In this document: positions 1 through 13,300 of the stretch, in pieces | Position numbering within the stretch: position 1 is the first letter of the stretch | Layout of the letters: each line of letters starts with the position of its first letter | Origin: Casuarina equisetifolia | Lineage: Eukaryota; Streptophyta; Magnoliopsida; Fagales; Casuarinaceae | Reading direction: 5' to 3' | Assembly (NCBI GenBank): GCA_028551475.1 | Contig: CM052359.1 | Span: 16,927,583 to 16,991,582, forward strand | Length of the DNA: 64,000 bases | Notes under the pieces: model-generated | Databases searched by the model: none | What the model was told of the DNA's origin: nothing | Seen by the model: only the letters and a program-made list of their open reading frames with translations | Made by a program: the position numbers and the translations under genes

Positions 1-3000
1 TTACCGCAATTTGGAATTCTCTCGTCCGTTAGAGTTTGTGCTGACTGTTTTAACGACTCCTCTCGGTAAATCACTCTCTTTGAACTTCATGAAATGTTAA
101 CTAGAATTGCTGCTTTTGTTGAAGAAAAAAATAAGTAGAAACGGAATACAATCTGTTTAAAATGAAAAATTTCTTTGAGTGCATTGAGATGTGCTATCAG
201 ATTCATTGCATTAAGACTACTTGAAGCTTTCCTTCTTTCTTTATCTTTGTAATGTTTAACTTTCTAGGAATTACACCTTTTTGCTGATCAAATAGCTTAC
301 TGATGCATCATGGAGATTGTTAAGGTTGCTAGAGTTCTAAATGGATCAATTTTTAATTAAGCATGAGGCAAAGAATATCTCTGAACTGGGAATGCAAATT
401 GGCTCTATTTGGTGATGGAGCACAATGATTCTAGGTTCCTTTGTGGGAAATCAATTGGGATGTACTTCTCGCAGTAGATTTTACCATTTTATTGCTTCTT
501 TCAATGGAGATCAATTGAAGATCCCTAAAAATTGCAGTGTTACCTTTGTTCCTCTAGATTCTTGGCGAGATCATTCCTAAGCTATTTTGTTTCTTGAGCA
601 GGGATGCTTTTGCATCCAACATGATCTGTTCTGTAGGGTCATACCTCTGATGTATGAATACAGATCCTTTTGTGGCAGGCTTGCAAAAATTTTCATCCAA
701 GGTACTCTGTTGTTGTGGAGATGTTTTTTATACAGTTTTTCAATACATATTGCTGGGAAATATAGGGTTTACCTTAAAAAGAAGTGCTACCTGTTGTAGT
801 GGACATTATTTTGTCAGAGCTGAGGGCTAACTTGATTACAATTCTGCCTAAGTGGTATCTTTATTGGATATATTGAATGATTCCATCATTCAACATCTTT
901 TCAAACACTTGTGTCTTCTGTTTGAGTTAGTCAATTCTTTGTACTGCTCAAGCATGCTTGTTGACAAAGCCTATTTACTTCATGCATCCTTGACTATTGG
1001 TGGGAGAATGAGTCTCCCGGGATATATTCTTGCAAAAGGGGTCTTGCAAGCATCTGGTTTTGGGTTTCTGGTGAATGTAACTTAGTTTAAAGTTACAGTT
1101 TTTGGGAGACACGATAGTGTAGACTATCCGAAGTTAGTGCAGATTAAATCTTATTTTTCAATATATTTTATCTTGCCTTATTTTGGATTTTAAAATTTTT
1201 ATTTGGTTAGATGTGATACATATTTGCTGGACTTGGATCTTACGAAGTTTGGTTCAATATGGCGGTTTAGACACTAGGGTCGAGCTAGTGAAAGCTAGGA
1301 TGTGGTTTGGAAACTGAAGTTTGATTGCAGATATTTTTTAGGTTTTCGGTCCTCTGCTGGAAAAGTAGCCCATGCTAATTAGGTGTGACAAGCATGAAAT
1401 TTACTATGTATGTGTGCTGATCTGAGTATAGTAACATCCACTGCAATATGTTTCTGTATCATTTCGCCATTCCTAGCATTTAGGGAAAAAGTGGAAGTAG
1501 TAGTAATGGTTGGGAAGTTTATAAGGTTCCCATCATGTCTCTTGTTTGTTTGATAGCTAGTGTTTTTTGGCCTAGCTCCTTAATTCAAAAAGGAACTTTA
1601 TAGAAGTTTGTGTCTATCTTTGCAAGCTTTGATTATGCAATTCCTGATTGACACGCTCTTCACCTGATGTAACTGTATGGTACCTTAACAATACCAACCA
1701 TGATTAGGTAGAGTTCATTAAACACATCTATCTTCAACTAGCCATTCTTAATTTCAGCGTTCTTCTTAGCCTCCTAAATCTCTTGGACTGGTCACCTATA
1801 TACTGCTTCCTTCCTAACTTGTAGGAGCTTTATTTCTTTGAAATGCCTCAGCTAACAGCTTGTAAACTATGCCTCTAATTTTCCCTTTTTAGCTTCAACT
1901 TAGGTAGTTGATTTTAGAACCTTTTTTGTCACAGATCTGGGAAAGATGGTCCACGAGCTTCTCTATATGGGGTTGATCATATAGCAGGTGCAGTTTCTAA
2001 ATTAGACATAGGTGCAGATGTAGATTTGCAAGCTGGCCCAACCGCAGAGTGTGACTCTATGTTAGTCATTTCAGAGTGTAAGTGTGGAATGCCTTTATGC
2101 ATTTGTGAAGCTCCAGGCCCTTCCACTGATGCATTTCCTCCCCAGGTGTAAATTCTTTAATTTCCAGATCCACTTCCCTTTAATTTCAGTCCATTTTCAA
2201 TATGATCCGTGAACCTTTTTAGTTCTTTTCTTTGACAGAGAAAAGCTACTTCAGATTCGACTCCTCCAAAACCAAAGAAGACAGTCACCATTTCAAAGAA
2301 TAGAGGTTCCACTTCAAGCAACCAGTTGGGGTATGTTGCCTGCCTAGTGGATGCCTTTAAACTTAAGCTCTAAATATCCAATCTCTGTTCTTCCCTGCCT
2401 AGTGGATGCTTTTAAACTTCTAGTTTTATGCATGATCTGTTAGTAGCATAAGATATAATGTGGTGGTGCTCCACCATTTCGATTTTGGACTTAATAGAAG
2501 TTTTTCTTTGGATCTTTGACATTCTGGCTTGAGATGATCAAGAAATATCAGTCCGGAAACATGAATTCGCAGAAGATGATAAAGATTACTTTGATATTAA
2601 CTGTTCTCTCAACCGGATTGTCTTTTGTGTACTCTGGATATTCAGGTTTTCAATTTTTGTTGTGTTGAAAAAATTTTCTTGCGTGGAGCTGCATCACCCT
2701 GTGATCTTTTCGTTAGTATATTGGTTACATTCTTCTTCTAAGAACATTACACTTGATAACCAAAACTTCGCTGGAAAACTATTATTTGTCTAACTTATAT
2801 ATAAGTTAGGATCTTCAATAATCTGTGCGTTTGACAAAGCAATTGTTATTCATTTTTGTGTGTTGACAATAAACTGATGATTTTTCAAGCATGCTATTTT
2901 GCTCTCTTATGCTGTATGTGTATTAATTGGTAGTTTTGGGCAGTTCTGTTTTCAGTCAGGGTCAAGTAGCTAACAGTTCATTGAATAAACCTCAGATGGA

Positions 3001-3291
3001 TTATGAACCCAATGGCGAGGTATATATTCTTTATTATTTATTTCAAAATCTAATGGCAGAAGGATTTAGTTCCCTTGAAGTATTAACTTATTCAGCACGT
3101 GCTGGCAATAGGGTCTTAGAGAAGCTATAAAGAATGGTGATACTGCTGCAGTCAAGAAGCTCCTGAGTGAGGTACTCAACATTTTATTGTAACATTAGAA
3201 TTTGAATGTGCATTTATGCTTTATAACATTTGCAGGGTGTGGATGCAAATTACCACGACAAGCAAGGATTATCTGTGCTACATTTGGTACT

Positions 3292-3347
<56 letters not shown>

Positions 3348-4141
3348 GCACTACACACACACACACGTTCATTCAGGCACGTGGAAACAATTGCATGTGG
3401 AAAAGGGTGTGTTCTGGTGTTTCTGGTGATATTTTCTCAGTGTTTGATACTAATATCAGAAATAACTGGATGTAGGCGGCACTCTTCAATCAAACAGGTA
3501 TAGTTTTCACCCTCATGGAATGTGGAGCAAGCTTGGGTTACAAGAATGCACAGGGTAATTAATCCTTGGTCCATTTAGAATTATGTTTGATTGTCTTGTT
3601 AACTAGTGGAGGTAATTATGTACAAAACCACGGCATGGCTAGGGTTATTCAGGTCCTACAACCTCCGTACATCCTAGATTGTGTACGAAGCTGTTCATGG
3701 AATTACCAAATATGCTGTTCCAAGGTGTCTGAAAGTTCAAATTGTGCTCTGTTCTATCTAGTCAAAATAATTTTGGTGGGGCATTGTGCTGAATTTGTTG
3801 GGTTTGTTTGGGAATAGCTTCTGCTAAAATTTGCCAAAATTTCTGAAGAAGAGTTGGGGGTTTAGTTTTCACAAGTAGAGAAATAATTTGCCCTTTGCAT
3901 TCACTATTCATAATGGTCCTGGTCCCTTGTGCACCCGTATGATAAGGTTGTGCATATACAGTAATGTATACGAAAAATATTACTGGTGCTGGTGGATTTC
4001 CATGAAAGCAGCCACTGTAATTGTCAATTCTAACTGCTGGCTTCTTCAGGTGAAACACCATTGGATTGTGCTCCTGCTACTTTGAAATACAAGATGCAAA
4101 AGAAGTTGGAAGAAGATGCTGCTGTGCATGACCACGTTTGA
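1..4141 (+). CDS. FYVE zinc finger-ankyrin repeat protein, 3' portion (partial)
   Basis: Eight exons join in consistent phase: 1-65, 1935-2145, 2239-2330, 2944-3019, 3112-3171, 3236-3286, 3476-3554 and 4050-4141 (TGA), giving about 240 C-terminal residues. The first exon contains RVCADC, the typical last zinc-ligand motif of a FYVE domain (PI3P-binding, endosomal). Next comes a Cys-rich stretch (CKCGMPLCIC) and a Lys/Pro/Ser linker. The last four exons carry ankyrin-type sequence: LREAIKNGDTAAVKKLLSE, then GVDANYHDKQGLSVLHL, then a second repeat ending GYKNAQGETPLDCA. The N-terminus and most of the FYVE domain lie before the window. Inferred role: membrane or endosome-associated adaptor that binds phosphoinositide through FYVE and protein partners through the ankyrins. 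The intron at 3287-3475 holds a long CT microsatellite. The exon chain is well supported by phase and splice sites; an extra exon in the 1.9-kb intron 66-1934 cannot be excluded. Confidence 0.8.
3293..3345. repeat. (CT)n microsatellite in intron of the FYVE-ankyrin gene
   Basis: About 26 CT units run without interruption and end in CAG, then a short (CA)n run follows at about 3351-3365. It lies 6 nt after the donor at 3287 and about 130 nt before the acceptor at 3475. It looks like a polypyrimidine tract with an AG at its end. Confidence 0.97.
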
Positions 4142-5352
4142 GTGTGACATTTATTTCATCACTTAAACTATGCATTCGTTCTGTATACCTCTAGACAGCA
4201 TTTGATTAATTACTGGATCTCCTTGATTTAATATAATCATTGTAAGCATGGTAGTAAACAACGCCATAATTCTTGAATGTTGATAAGAGTTCAATTCTGG
4301 TGTGTATGATCTTCATCTGTCTTTAAAGATGTAATTTATCTTCTATTTGCTAAGTCCTGCCTTTTATGCTTATATACGATGGCGTGAAAAGGAGGCTGAT
4401 TTGTGGGTTGCATTATCTGAAACATACAATATGCTTTGGTGAATCCGGGGTTGCTGAAAGACAATTAGGGTATTCACCTTCACTGTCAGCGACCACCAGT
4501 AAGTGCATATGCTTTAAATACTGCGGCAAGGTGGGGCAGAGGTCTATGATGGATAGGTGTTGAGTAAGGAATATTTCCCTCCCTCTAGCACTTAGTTCGC
4601 CAAGAGCAGGTCAAACAATTGCTGATTTGGCGTTTCTTTCCTCTGCTCCCTCACCCTTTTGGATTTGGAGATGGAAGATCTAAGATATGACGTTCTCGAC
4701 AATCTTTGGGATAGTAAGCCTCCTCAAATATACAGCAAATGTAGGTACCTGGAATGGGCGTGATAGCAGGCAACACGCACTTCTTTTCTTATATTTCTAC
4801 GTCTGCTCACACAGCACATAAACGTTAATGCGACCGTCAAAATCTTATCCAAGCGCCTTCCTCTTGTTAAATAATTGCCTGCATTGATTGTCTAAACGAG
4901 TACTAGGAAATATCAACTTTCTGCGTTCTATCCTCTAGTATAATTATCGTTTGGGTTAAAGCTTTAAAAAAAAAAGTGACACTTTCAAGGAGGAATCCAT
5001 TGTAGAAAAATATTAGTGCGGTGATATTCCTTAAATGTTCTATACAAATTCATTACGCACATTTCTTATCTATGTTCATATTAGATGTACAGAGATACAT
5101 GAAAGACATTTCCTGTGAATTGTTTTTCAAGCTTACTTGGATGGACCTCGATATTGTTTCCCTGTCCGTAGAAAAGTATGACAAATGCTTGGAACCAAAA
5201 AGAAAAAATGATGAGAAATGAGAGGTTGACACCTGTATCATACAGTGGATGAACGATAACGATAACGATAAAGGTACAGAGCATTTGTTTAAAGGTTTTT
5301 GTCATTTGGTGGGTGGAGTGGAATGACGACTTGGGGTGGACGATCTTGTTCA
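4142..5352. other. Intergenic, tail of FYVE-ankyrin gene to HMA gene
   Basis: This stretch holds the probable 3' UTR of the upstream gene and then AT-rich DNA. Short open frames here show no codon bias or family motif. A GATAAC-type short tandem occurs near 5254-5271. The two flanking genes converge, so their 3' ends both point into this gap. Confidence 0.6.
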
Positions 5353-6344
5353 TCAAGATGGATAATTCCAAAGCTCTGCATTTTTTACTTTGGAGACACT
5401 CTCCAGCACTTCGAAAGGAAGAATGTCTCCAATAACAATCACCGTTTTGCTTTCCAAGTCCACTTTATACGAGGTCACTCCTGTTTTTGGGAGAAAGATC
5501 AGTTTACCAGGAGAAACATATAATGGACTAGCAAAAACATGCAAGATTTTATTACATGTACAGAGAGACCCAAATAAAGGTCTAAATAGGGTAGAACAGA
5601 GAACTCTTAAACTTTTGACCATCTAAGTGTTCTTTGAATATGCATCCATGACTTTGTAAGGTTTAACCGCAAAGCGCAGAAGGAGACTCTCAAAACATGT
5701 TTAACGATCGATCTTTCTTTTCTAGGTTTGTCTTTAGGCAGGTCCATTAGTCCAAAAAGAAAGGGGAAGGAAGAAACCCAGAATATGCTATCAAAGATTC
5801 TACGCCTGTCAAAGAGTCAGGGCAATAGTCCAACAAGTTCTAAAAAATTAACATGAGTAAATGTTATCAAAGAACGTTTGAGAAATTGTATTATATTTTC
5901 GGATAGAGATTTGATGGCTAATATTTGGAAATGAGAACAATACTATTTTCTCACCTTCCATCTTCGAGATATGTTTCTCTACCTTTCTGGCGCAGCCATT
6001 GCAGTGCATGGACACCTTTAGCGTCACTATCTGCATAGTTTCATCACCAGACCGAAAATTAACCCAACTCTCGCTATGTTGGATAGCGTCAAAAACTGAT
6101 TCTTCTCTCTTACTCTTGGCTAATATCAGAGAAAGAACCTTACCTTGGGCTTCAATTGAAAAGCCAAGGTCTGGCTTCCAGCAACAACATCTTTCAATCT
6201 CAGTAACTCGCCTTTATCACTTGCAATCAACGGCCTTCTCTCAAACTCATCTTGGTTTTCCGTAGAGTTCATGCAGAAGCAGGAGCTTGAGGAAGAAGAA
6301 ACACAAAAACCATCTAACAACCTGCCAAAGCTCAGCTTCCCCAT
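5353..6344 (-). CDS. Small HMA-domain metal-binding protein (NaKR/HIPP-like)
   Basis: Three exons on the minus strand: 6344-6144 (67 codons, phase 0), 6030-5955 (76 nt) and 5480-5353 (stop included), giving 134 residues. Exon 1 codes a basic, Ser-rich leader with several Cys. Exons 2-3 code one heavy-metal-associated fold of beta-alpha-beta-beta-alpha-beta type: VSMHCNGCARKVEKHISKME followed by GVTSYKVDLESKTVIVIGD and a C-terminal ESVSKV helix. The CxxC pair (Cys77 and Cys80) is the metal ligand of this family. Splice sites are GT..AG and phases match. The length fits the short single-HMA plant proteins rather than NaKR1, which is longer. There is no C-terminal CaaX box (it ends NYPS), so the isoprenylated HIPP class is unlikely. 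Function beyond metal (Cu/Zn-type) or partner binding is not determinable from sequence. Confidence 0.8.
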
Positions 6345-9300
6345 TTCGGACTAGAAGCTCGTAATTACTGAGACAAATCTGAAGCCAAATGTGTATCTCC
6401 ACACTTAAGAAATCAAACTCTTGAAACTAACTATTAACCAACTATTTCAGTGATGTGAAGCCCAAGGCCGATTAATATGAAGAATATTAAATAAGAGTGG
6501 AAAGAGAGAGAAAGGAAACCGAGGAGCCAAAAGGTCAAATGTTTATCGGGGAAGACAAAAGTCGAACAGAACCCAGTGAAGCTTACGAAGGAGAAAAACA
6601 ACCTGGGCCACCACTCTGTATGCAGAATATAACAAATCGGTCAAGAAATGTAGACGGGTCTCGGCAACCAAAAAGACACTCTGGATTGAATCACTTCAGC
6701 TAGATTTTGTCATGTGATGAACTACAAAAAGGGCAAAGACAATTCTGCCATACATGCTAGGAAAGCTTTAGAGGAAGAGCTCCATGTGAAATTAGCAGTC
6801 CACAAGTGTGTTCTCAAGTGACGTTCTGCCAGTGGAAGAAACCAAAGATGCATTTAAAGTGACGAAAGCCTGCTTGTATGATGAAGAGGTGAATGAGGGA
6901 GAAAAGGAGTCACGGTCTCCAACGGAGGAAAGAGTAACACTGAACTTTCTGACATGTGTTGATGGCTAAACCCAAGATTGAAGAAAAGAATATTTGCAGA
7001 TGGATTGGGAATTCAGATGAACATGATCATGATGCCCCGTTTTATGACTGATGAGCACGAGAAAAAAGTTTAGAAGAAAAGATCAGAAACAAAGAATATT
7101 TGGTGACCGATATTTGAAATAATCAAACATTTGGTAGCATTTTTCTCCACTATCTAAACCCTATGCGATCAGAGTAGATTCCTTAAGAAACCTTTGGAGT
7201 GGAGTATTGGAGATGTATAATTGAAAACACAGTGATAACAAAAGATGTACATATTTGTCAATTTCTTGTATATTATAGTGGCAATGGGACAGAAGGCGTT
7301 GAATTATTGGAGCCCATGAGCTCATCGGTGTTTTGAACTATTAGATGATTGAATGATTCCATTAATTAAATGGTCTTTTTTCTCCAGGTTGTTCCATGTG
7401 AAGAGGGTTCCTTTGAGGAAAGAAGGAAACAAATTCCTTGAAAAGCCAGTGCTGAAGTCATGTTGGCACGAATAAGTCAGATGACCTTAGCCTAGCAATA
7501 ATTAAAGTTGGATTGCAAGCCTGATTGGGGTCATATTCATCGGAATGATAAGCATCGTCAGTCAAAAAGGTGTCAGTGCCATTTTAGGTCACCAAGAAGC
7601 TGCACCTCTTGGGTTATTGTTTACGGCCAACTGTAATATAATACACAACACTACACTACACTGCACTAAACTACATGATGGTGCATGGAGCACTTAAAAG
7701 TTACACGGTATAAAACTAGGGGAAGTTTAATTGGGCCACATGGACAGCGACAACTACCTGTGTGGCAAGTGGTTATTGGTGGTCCCACACAGACCCCGCC
7801 AAAAGAGAAACCGGAAGCTTCTTCTGTAGACAAAATGAGCTGTTGGATATGTATTTAATTTTATAACCGTGACAATTTTCATGAAAAGATATTTACTTTT
7901 ATTGAAATGACTATTTAATATTTTAATTATAACAATGACTTACTTTGAACCATTGAATTTCAAAAATTAATTTCTTACAGAAAGATGTATCCTTTACTAA
8001 TAGCCATCTAGTCATAAGCTTTAAATTACACACATTAGTGGGAATTAACTGATTTTATAAACTATATTGAATAATCTTTTGAAGGAATTTATGAAACGAC
8101 GTTGTTTCCAAAGAAGAAATTATTTAATTTCGGATGCCACTGATCTACCAAGGCTGAGCCAGTAACAATCTCTTAAATACATGTATTTGTGTTATGTACC
8201 TCAACTATTTTGTTAAAAAAAATTAAATTTAAAGTTTGTTTCAATATATTTTATTTGAATATAATCCCAAATTGGGCCCCTTAAGCCCATAACAATTTGA
8301 TATATATGCTGTAATTAGTAGAAATTGAAGCTTTATCATGTTGGATAGGAAGTTTTATTTTGCCATCCTTCGGTACAAAGCATCAACGGCTCCAAATTGG
8401 TTCAACTTCTCCTAAATAAATAAGTACTTAAGACCGACAAAATCCTACCCAATGAAAACATGGCGGAGTTTTTGAGGCCTCGCAAAACCCTACTCTTTTG
8501 GACACAGAACTCATAAGCACGAAAAGAAGGATTCTTTTAAGAATCCAGGAACTTCCAAAGAATTATTTCCCGCCATATAAAACCAAGAAACCAGCAGGTT
8601 TTTAGGTTACACAAGCTAGTCTAAAAGCAAAAGAAGAACCTGTTATTCAGTAAAAAGTCAAAGAAAACAGATCTGACTTTGGCACTTATGTCAGAATGGT
8701 CAAAGTACGGGATATTGAAATCTCCGCGTTGTTAAGATTTCTGAGTGAAATGTTGCATATTTGTGTTCTTTCCCAAAAATTAAGGAAACTGACGAGTATA
8801 AGATAATAGGTCCATGAGTGGGATACAGGCACAATCCCACCATAAGGCCATGGAAGGAAAAAGACGCTTTACGAAACCTTACTTTATTTCTATTTATATA
8901 ATTTTTTACAAAGGATAAGATTTAAATTGGCGGTTGATCGTGGCAATAACTTCATCAGATCAACAATCTTGCTTTTCAAAGTAAAGTTAGTATTCTTTTC
9001 TTTAAAATTTTTTTTGTTTTCACTCAAGTTGTTGAACCTCAAACCTAATGGTTAAAATTTTTATTAATTCACCATTGAACGAATTGTCTAAGTAATTAAA
9101 ATTAGGTATTCAAAATTTAGTAATTTAATCATGACTCAACCTAATTCCTCACGGTAAGAATTAATTTAAACACAAATATCCTTCATCTTGTGAGTACATC
9201 CTACGAGAGCAATGTATGCTACCGCGTCGGTGCCCGGGCTTTGTCTTGCTTACTTTGAATAATTTTCTAGCAATTTCTTTTGCAGTGGCTTATTGTCAAG

Positions 9301-9490
9301 ATCATGGCCACGCAAGCCGCTAATCCCATTCGGAGGCTTTTTTTTTTTTTTTTAAATTGGATAAATAAACCAACTAGAAGTTGTAATATAATGATGAGAA
9401 AGTGTATCATCCCACAGAGATTGGTAAATATTAAACCTAATTAAGTACTAACAATAAGACTAAATGAAATTAAATCCAAATAAAAAAGAT
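6345..9490. other. Intergenic DNA without recognised gene
   Basis: The first few hundred bases are the probable promoter of the HMA gene. A purine-rich stretch at about 6490-7500 has short open frames, one at about 6820-6967 with acidic, coding-like composition (VEETKDAFKVTKACLYDEE) ending in a stop. I could not link it to a family; it may be a decayed exon. From 7850 the DNA is strongly AT-rich. A poly-T run lies near 9340-9352. Confidence 0.5.
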
Positions 9491-9491
9491 C

Positions 9492-9773
9492 AATATGATA
9501 AATATGTTAGAATATTTGATTTCATCATAACTATTAGATATGAATTTCTATAGTTTATGTTTATAATAATAATAATATCTATGTGATAGCAAAACTTCTT
9601 AATTTATTTAATATCCTATATTTAGATATAGTAAACATACATTATTTATTAATTCACTATATCTCTATGTGAATTGAAATAAATAAAGTGCATTAGTATC
9701 TATAAACATTCCTGATTTACAATAAATCTTTAGATCATTTTATCACTAAAAGTCACACAAATAACATGGTATA
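9492..9773 (+). repeat. Direct repeat, copy 1 (282 bp)
   Basis: It begins AATATGATAAATATGTTAG and ends ATAACATGGTATA, and recurs at 10035-10316 with the same length and only scattered substitutions by eye. It is AT-rich and non-coding. The spacer between copies is about 260 bp. Confidence 0.93.
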
Positions 9774-10034
9774 TGTCTATCCATATTTAATTCATAGTTA
9801 TATATTATAAGAAACAATTGCATATAGCCTCCATTCAGTCTCAAATATGCAAATTAAATCATTCAAGTGGTGGCCAGTTACTTAAAAGCATTAAACACAA
9901 TAATATATAATTCACATAAATAAAATATCTTGCAAAGCATATAAATTTATAAAATTTACATTATCATAGTTAGGTTACATCATTGCTCTAAAAAAAGAAA
10001 ATTAGAACATAATGTAACAATAAATCAAAACAAT

Positions 10035-10316
10035 AATATGATAAATATGTTAGAATATTTGATTTCATCATAACTATTATATATGAATTTATATAGTTTA
10101 TGCTTATAAGAATAATAATACCTATGTGATAGCAGAACTTCTTAATTTATTTAATATGCTATATTTAGATATAGTAAACATACATTATTTATTAATTCAC
10201 TATATCTCTATGTGAATTGAAATAAATAAAGTGCATTAGTATTTATAAACATTCATGATTTACAATAAATCTTTAGATCATTTTATCACTAAAAGTCACA
10301 CAAATAACATGGTATA
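10035..10316 (+). repeat. Direct repeat, copy 2 (282 bp)
   Basis: Second copy of the repeat at 9492-9773. An inverted piece of its own interior follows directly at its right edge (10316-10359). Confidence 0.93.
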
Positions 10317-10359
10317 AAATGTATGTTTACTATATCTAAATATAGCATATTAAATAAAT
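10144..10359. repeat. Inverted repeat, about 43-bp arms
   Basis: Bases 10316-10359 are the reverse complement of about 10144-10186 (core TATATTTAGATATAGTAAAC), almost without mismatch, with a loop near 130 bp. The same core occurs in the first direct-repeat copy near 9603-9645. Confidence 0.88.
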
Positions 10360-10375
10360 TTTTTCTTTGGCATAC

Positions 10376-13300
10376 AAATTGCATTGATCTGGAAAAAGTC
10401 AAGGGGTGTCATTTTTGGAAATATTATGTTTGGCTTTAAAATCTGGATTTACCTTACTTCTATCCCTTGAAGAAATGCTTTCCTTTTGCACTACATAAAT
10501 CCTCTTAAGACAAAAGTCTCTTATCGGAAACTCCTATATGGTTGAGCTGATCATGATTGATAAACCACACCTTTTTTAAGCGTTACAAAAAGAAAGGCCG
10601 AGATTCTCCCTCATTGGAAACGAAAAGTTTCCGTCTTTAAAGGGAAAAATAGATACTCTGTGATTTTCTTCAATCATTGTCTTTAATTTGTCAAAATCTG
10701 GTTATGGATGAACTTTTGGTTTCGAGTACAAGGGAAGATTCAAGCTTAAGTGTTCTTTAAATGTGCTTGCAAGTGCAAAACAATTAAAGTGAGTTGAGTT
10801 GTATGAACCCTTATCGAATTTTATCTTCACTCTTATCTCATCTATCTGACACCCTTGAACTCACACTTTCTAGATTATGCTGTTGGAAAGAAAAATATCA
10901 AAATTGCACTAATTAGCTAGATATTTTCATTATCAACATATTTTTCTAAAAAATTCTGCCACACCAATTTTTCCTCTACTAAAAACAGTTTTTTCCTTTT
11001 GATTAGAAAAGTACTGAACTCAAACTCTCAATGAAGAGTTCATTTTTCTAGCCATTATCTTTGCTGTACATGATGTTAAAATGACAGCTCGACATCATCA
11101 TGTTGCTTGATTAAATGCAAATATTTTGCTACAACATGAAAGGGAGAGACTTTTTATTACTAAATCTGTCCATTAGAATGTGCATTATTTGCTCTGAATT
11201 ATATATTCTTGGAAGGTACTTATATGGTCTGATCCGAGTATAACCAATACATTCCTTATCTGTTGGTATGAAGAACTATCTATTCGAATAAGCTCCCAAC
11301 TGTTTGTCTCTGTTGTTGTGACTTGCTTGATAAAAAGTTTAGGTCATTATTCCTTAAGAATAATGATTAGCATCATATTGAGATATGTACTCAAAGTTTA
11401 CCAAGATAAGTGATGCAGAATTTCAGGTATGTAATGAGAAATATCTTATAGATAGATTTGCATTAAAACGTACATCATATTTTGGTGATATTTCAAGGCG
11501 ACTTTTTTCAATCTTAAACTTCCCATTATTGTTTATTCAAGGGAAGGTTTTTGAAAAATTATGAACTCATTTTTACCCCGACTTTCTTGGCAGGGATTCC
11601 GCTTAGATATAACCATTTGTTTACCAAAATCATAGTCCATCTATAGAAAGAGATGTCTCTGATTTATGTCATTAAACCGCAAATACCAATAGACCCCAAA
11701 GCTGGAAAATCTCTTTGGAAACTTTCTGATTTATTTTGGGAAGAAAAACTCTTGGTATTACTTTTGACGAAAGCAATTCTTTTCATACAACCAAGAGACT
11801 ATTGTCTGAGTGTTGCCCACTGTGTTTTTCTTTTTTTAATGAACCAAAGCACTTAAATGCTTTATATTCATAGCATATCTACCAATTTAAATTAGAATTA
11901 TTAAGCATGTGCAATCAAGTGGTAACTCCCTCCTTAATTTCAGGGGGAGCTATGCTATTTGTTGATATGTCACTCACATGCTAGAATTTACATCTTTGGA
12001 GTAAAAAAAAAAAAAGAAGGGAAAATGCTCATCTACTAACGACAGCTAAACAAAATCTGTAGTTCTTTGGAAAACTAATTCTTTAGTTCAAATATAGAAA
12101 ACTTTCTTTTTCAAGAAACATTTGGCTTAGATGACATTAACTGTTTATTCATTGGATGGACCTCGATTTAGACTGATATGAAGAATACATGTTGTAGTTA
12201 TATACGTGTTCTTTGCTGATATTCTCTGCAACATCATGAAGCCTGTTCGAAACTATGTTTTCCATTTACACTTATCAAGTTTTTCACAAAAAGCAAAAAG
12301 CTTCTTGGATATCATGAAAATATTGTATCTTCTCTAATGTTAAATATATTTAGTGATCTGCATAAATGTGGACTGTATCTTCCAATATCCAAACATGTGA
12401 ATGCCCTGATTTCCTGTTCCACATCTTGTGCAAACTTTTAAACTAGAATTTGAATGACACTCATATTTGAGCATTGAAGTTATAAACCTTTTTAAGAAAA
12501 ACAGCTACTGGGAAACTTTTTTCTGATTTTAACTCAGTAGATATTCTGATTTAAGTTAGACCCTCTACATAAACTCCCATATTTTCAAAAAGAAAAAGTT
12601 GTTGTCGAAAAAGTCTTGGTATACTTATGGAAATAGGACTTCTTGATTAAGCTAGCTATTTTTGGAAACAACATAGTCTTGTTAAGGATTAAATCCAAGA
12701 GATCGAATGTCTTCTTATGTTTACAGTAGTGCATTAAAACGTTTTCACTCACTCAAGGAACCAGAATTTTGAAACCTTGCCTTCATGATATCAAAAATTC
12801 AACTTTCTCAAAATTTAATGGAAACTGGTTCTCAACTAAATGACTAGCTGTGCCATAATGCAAATTATGCTTTAGAATGTTGCCATAATTCTTATTGCGC
12901 TAACATACTTAAAATGAGTGGATTTACACAAAAACTTTCTTATTTTTCCCCACTCTTATTATCTCAAGAATTATGCTCACATATTATTCAATGCCTTCAA
13001 TGCACTAAATCACATTAGATGAGTGGAACTGCACAATTTCTTATTAATATATTACCCACTCTTGACTTTGTGAAAGGTATGATAATTAGTCATTCAACAC
13101 GTTGCACGCATATGCTGTATGAAACAGTGTTGGAAGATCATTGAATTTGTACTTGTCAGCTAGCTGTTTATATTAAAAAAAGATGGTTTTTTGATCAACT
13201 CATAAAACTCAGTCTTACCATTTTTGGTACAAGCTAGAGTCTCATACACGAAAACCAGACTTTACAATATGCACTCCTTATACAAGCAAACTGATCCTTC

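Noticed and set aside
3202-3503. Overlapping open frames with Leu-Ser repeats
   Set aside because: They are translations of the (CT)n microsatellite in an intron, not a protein.
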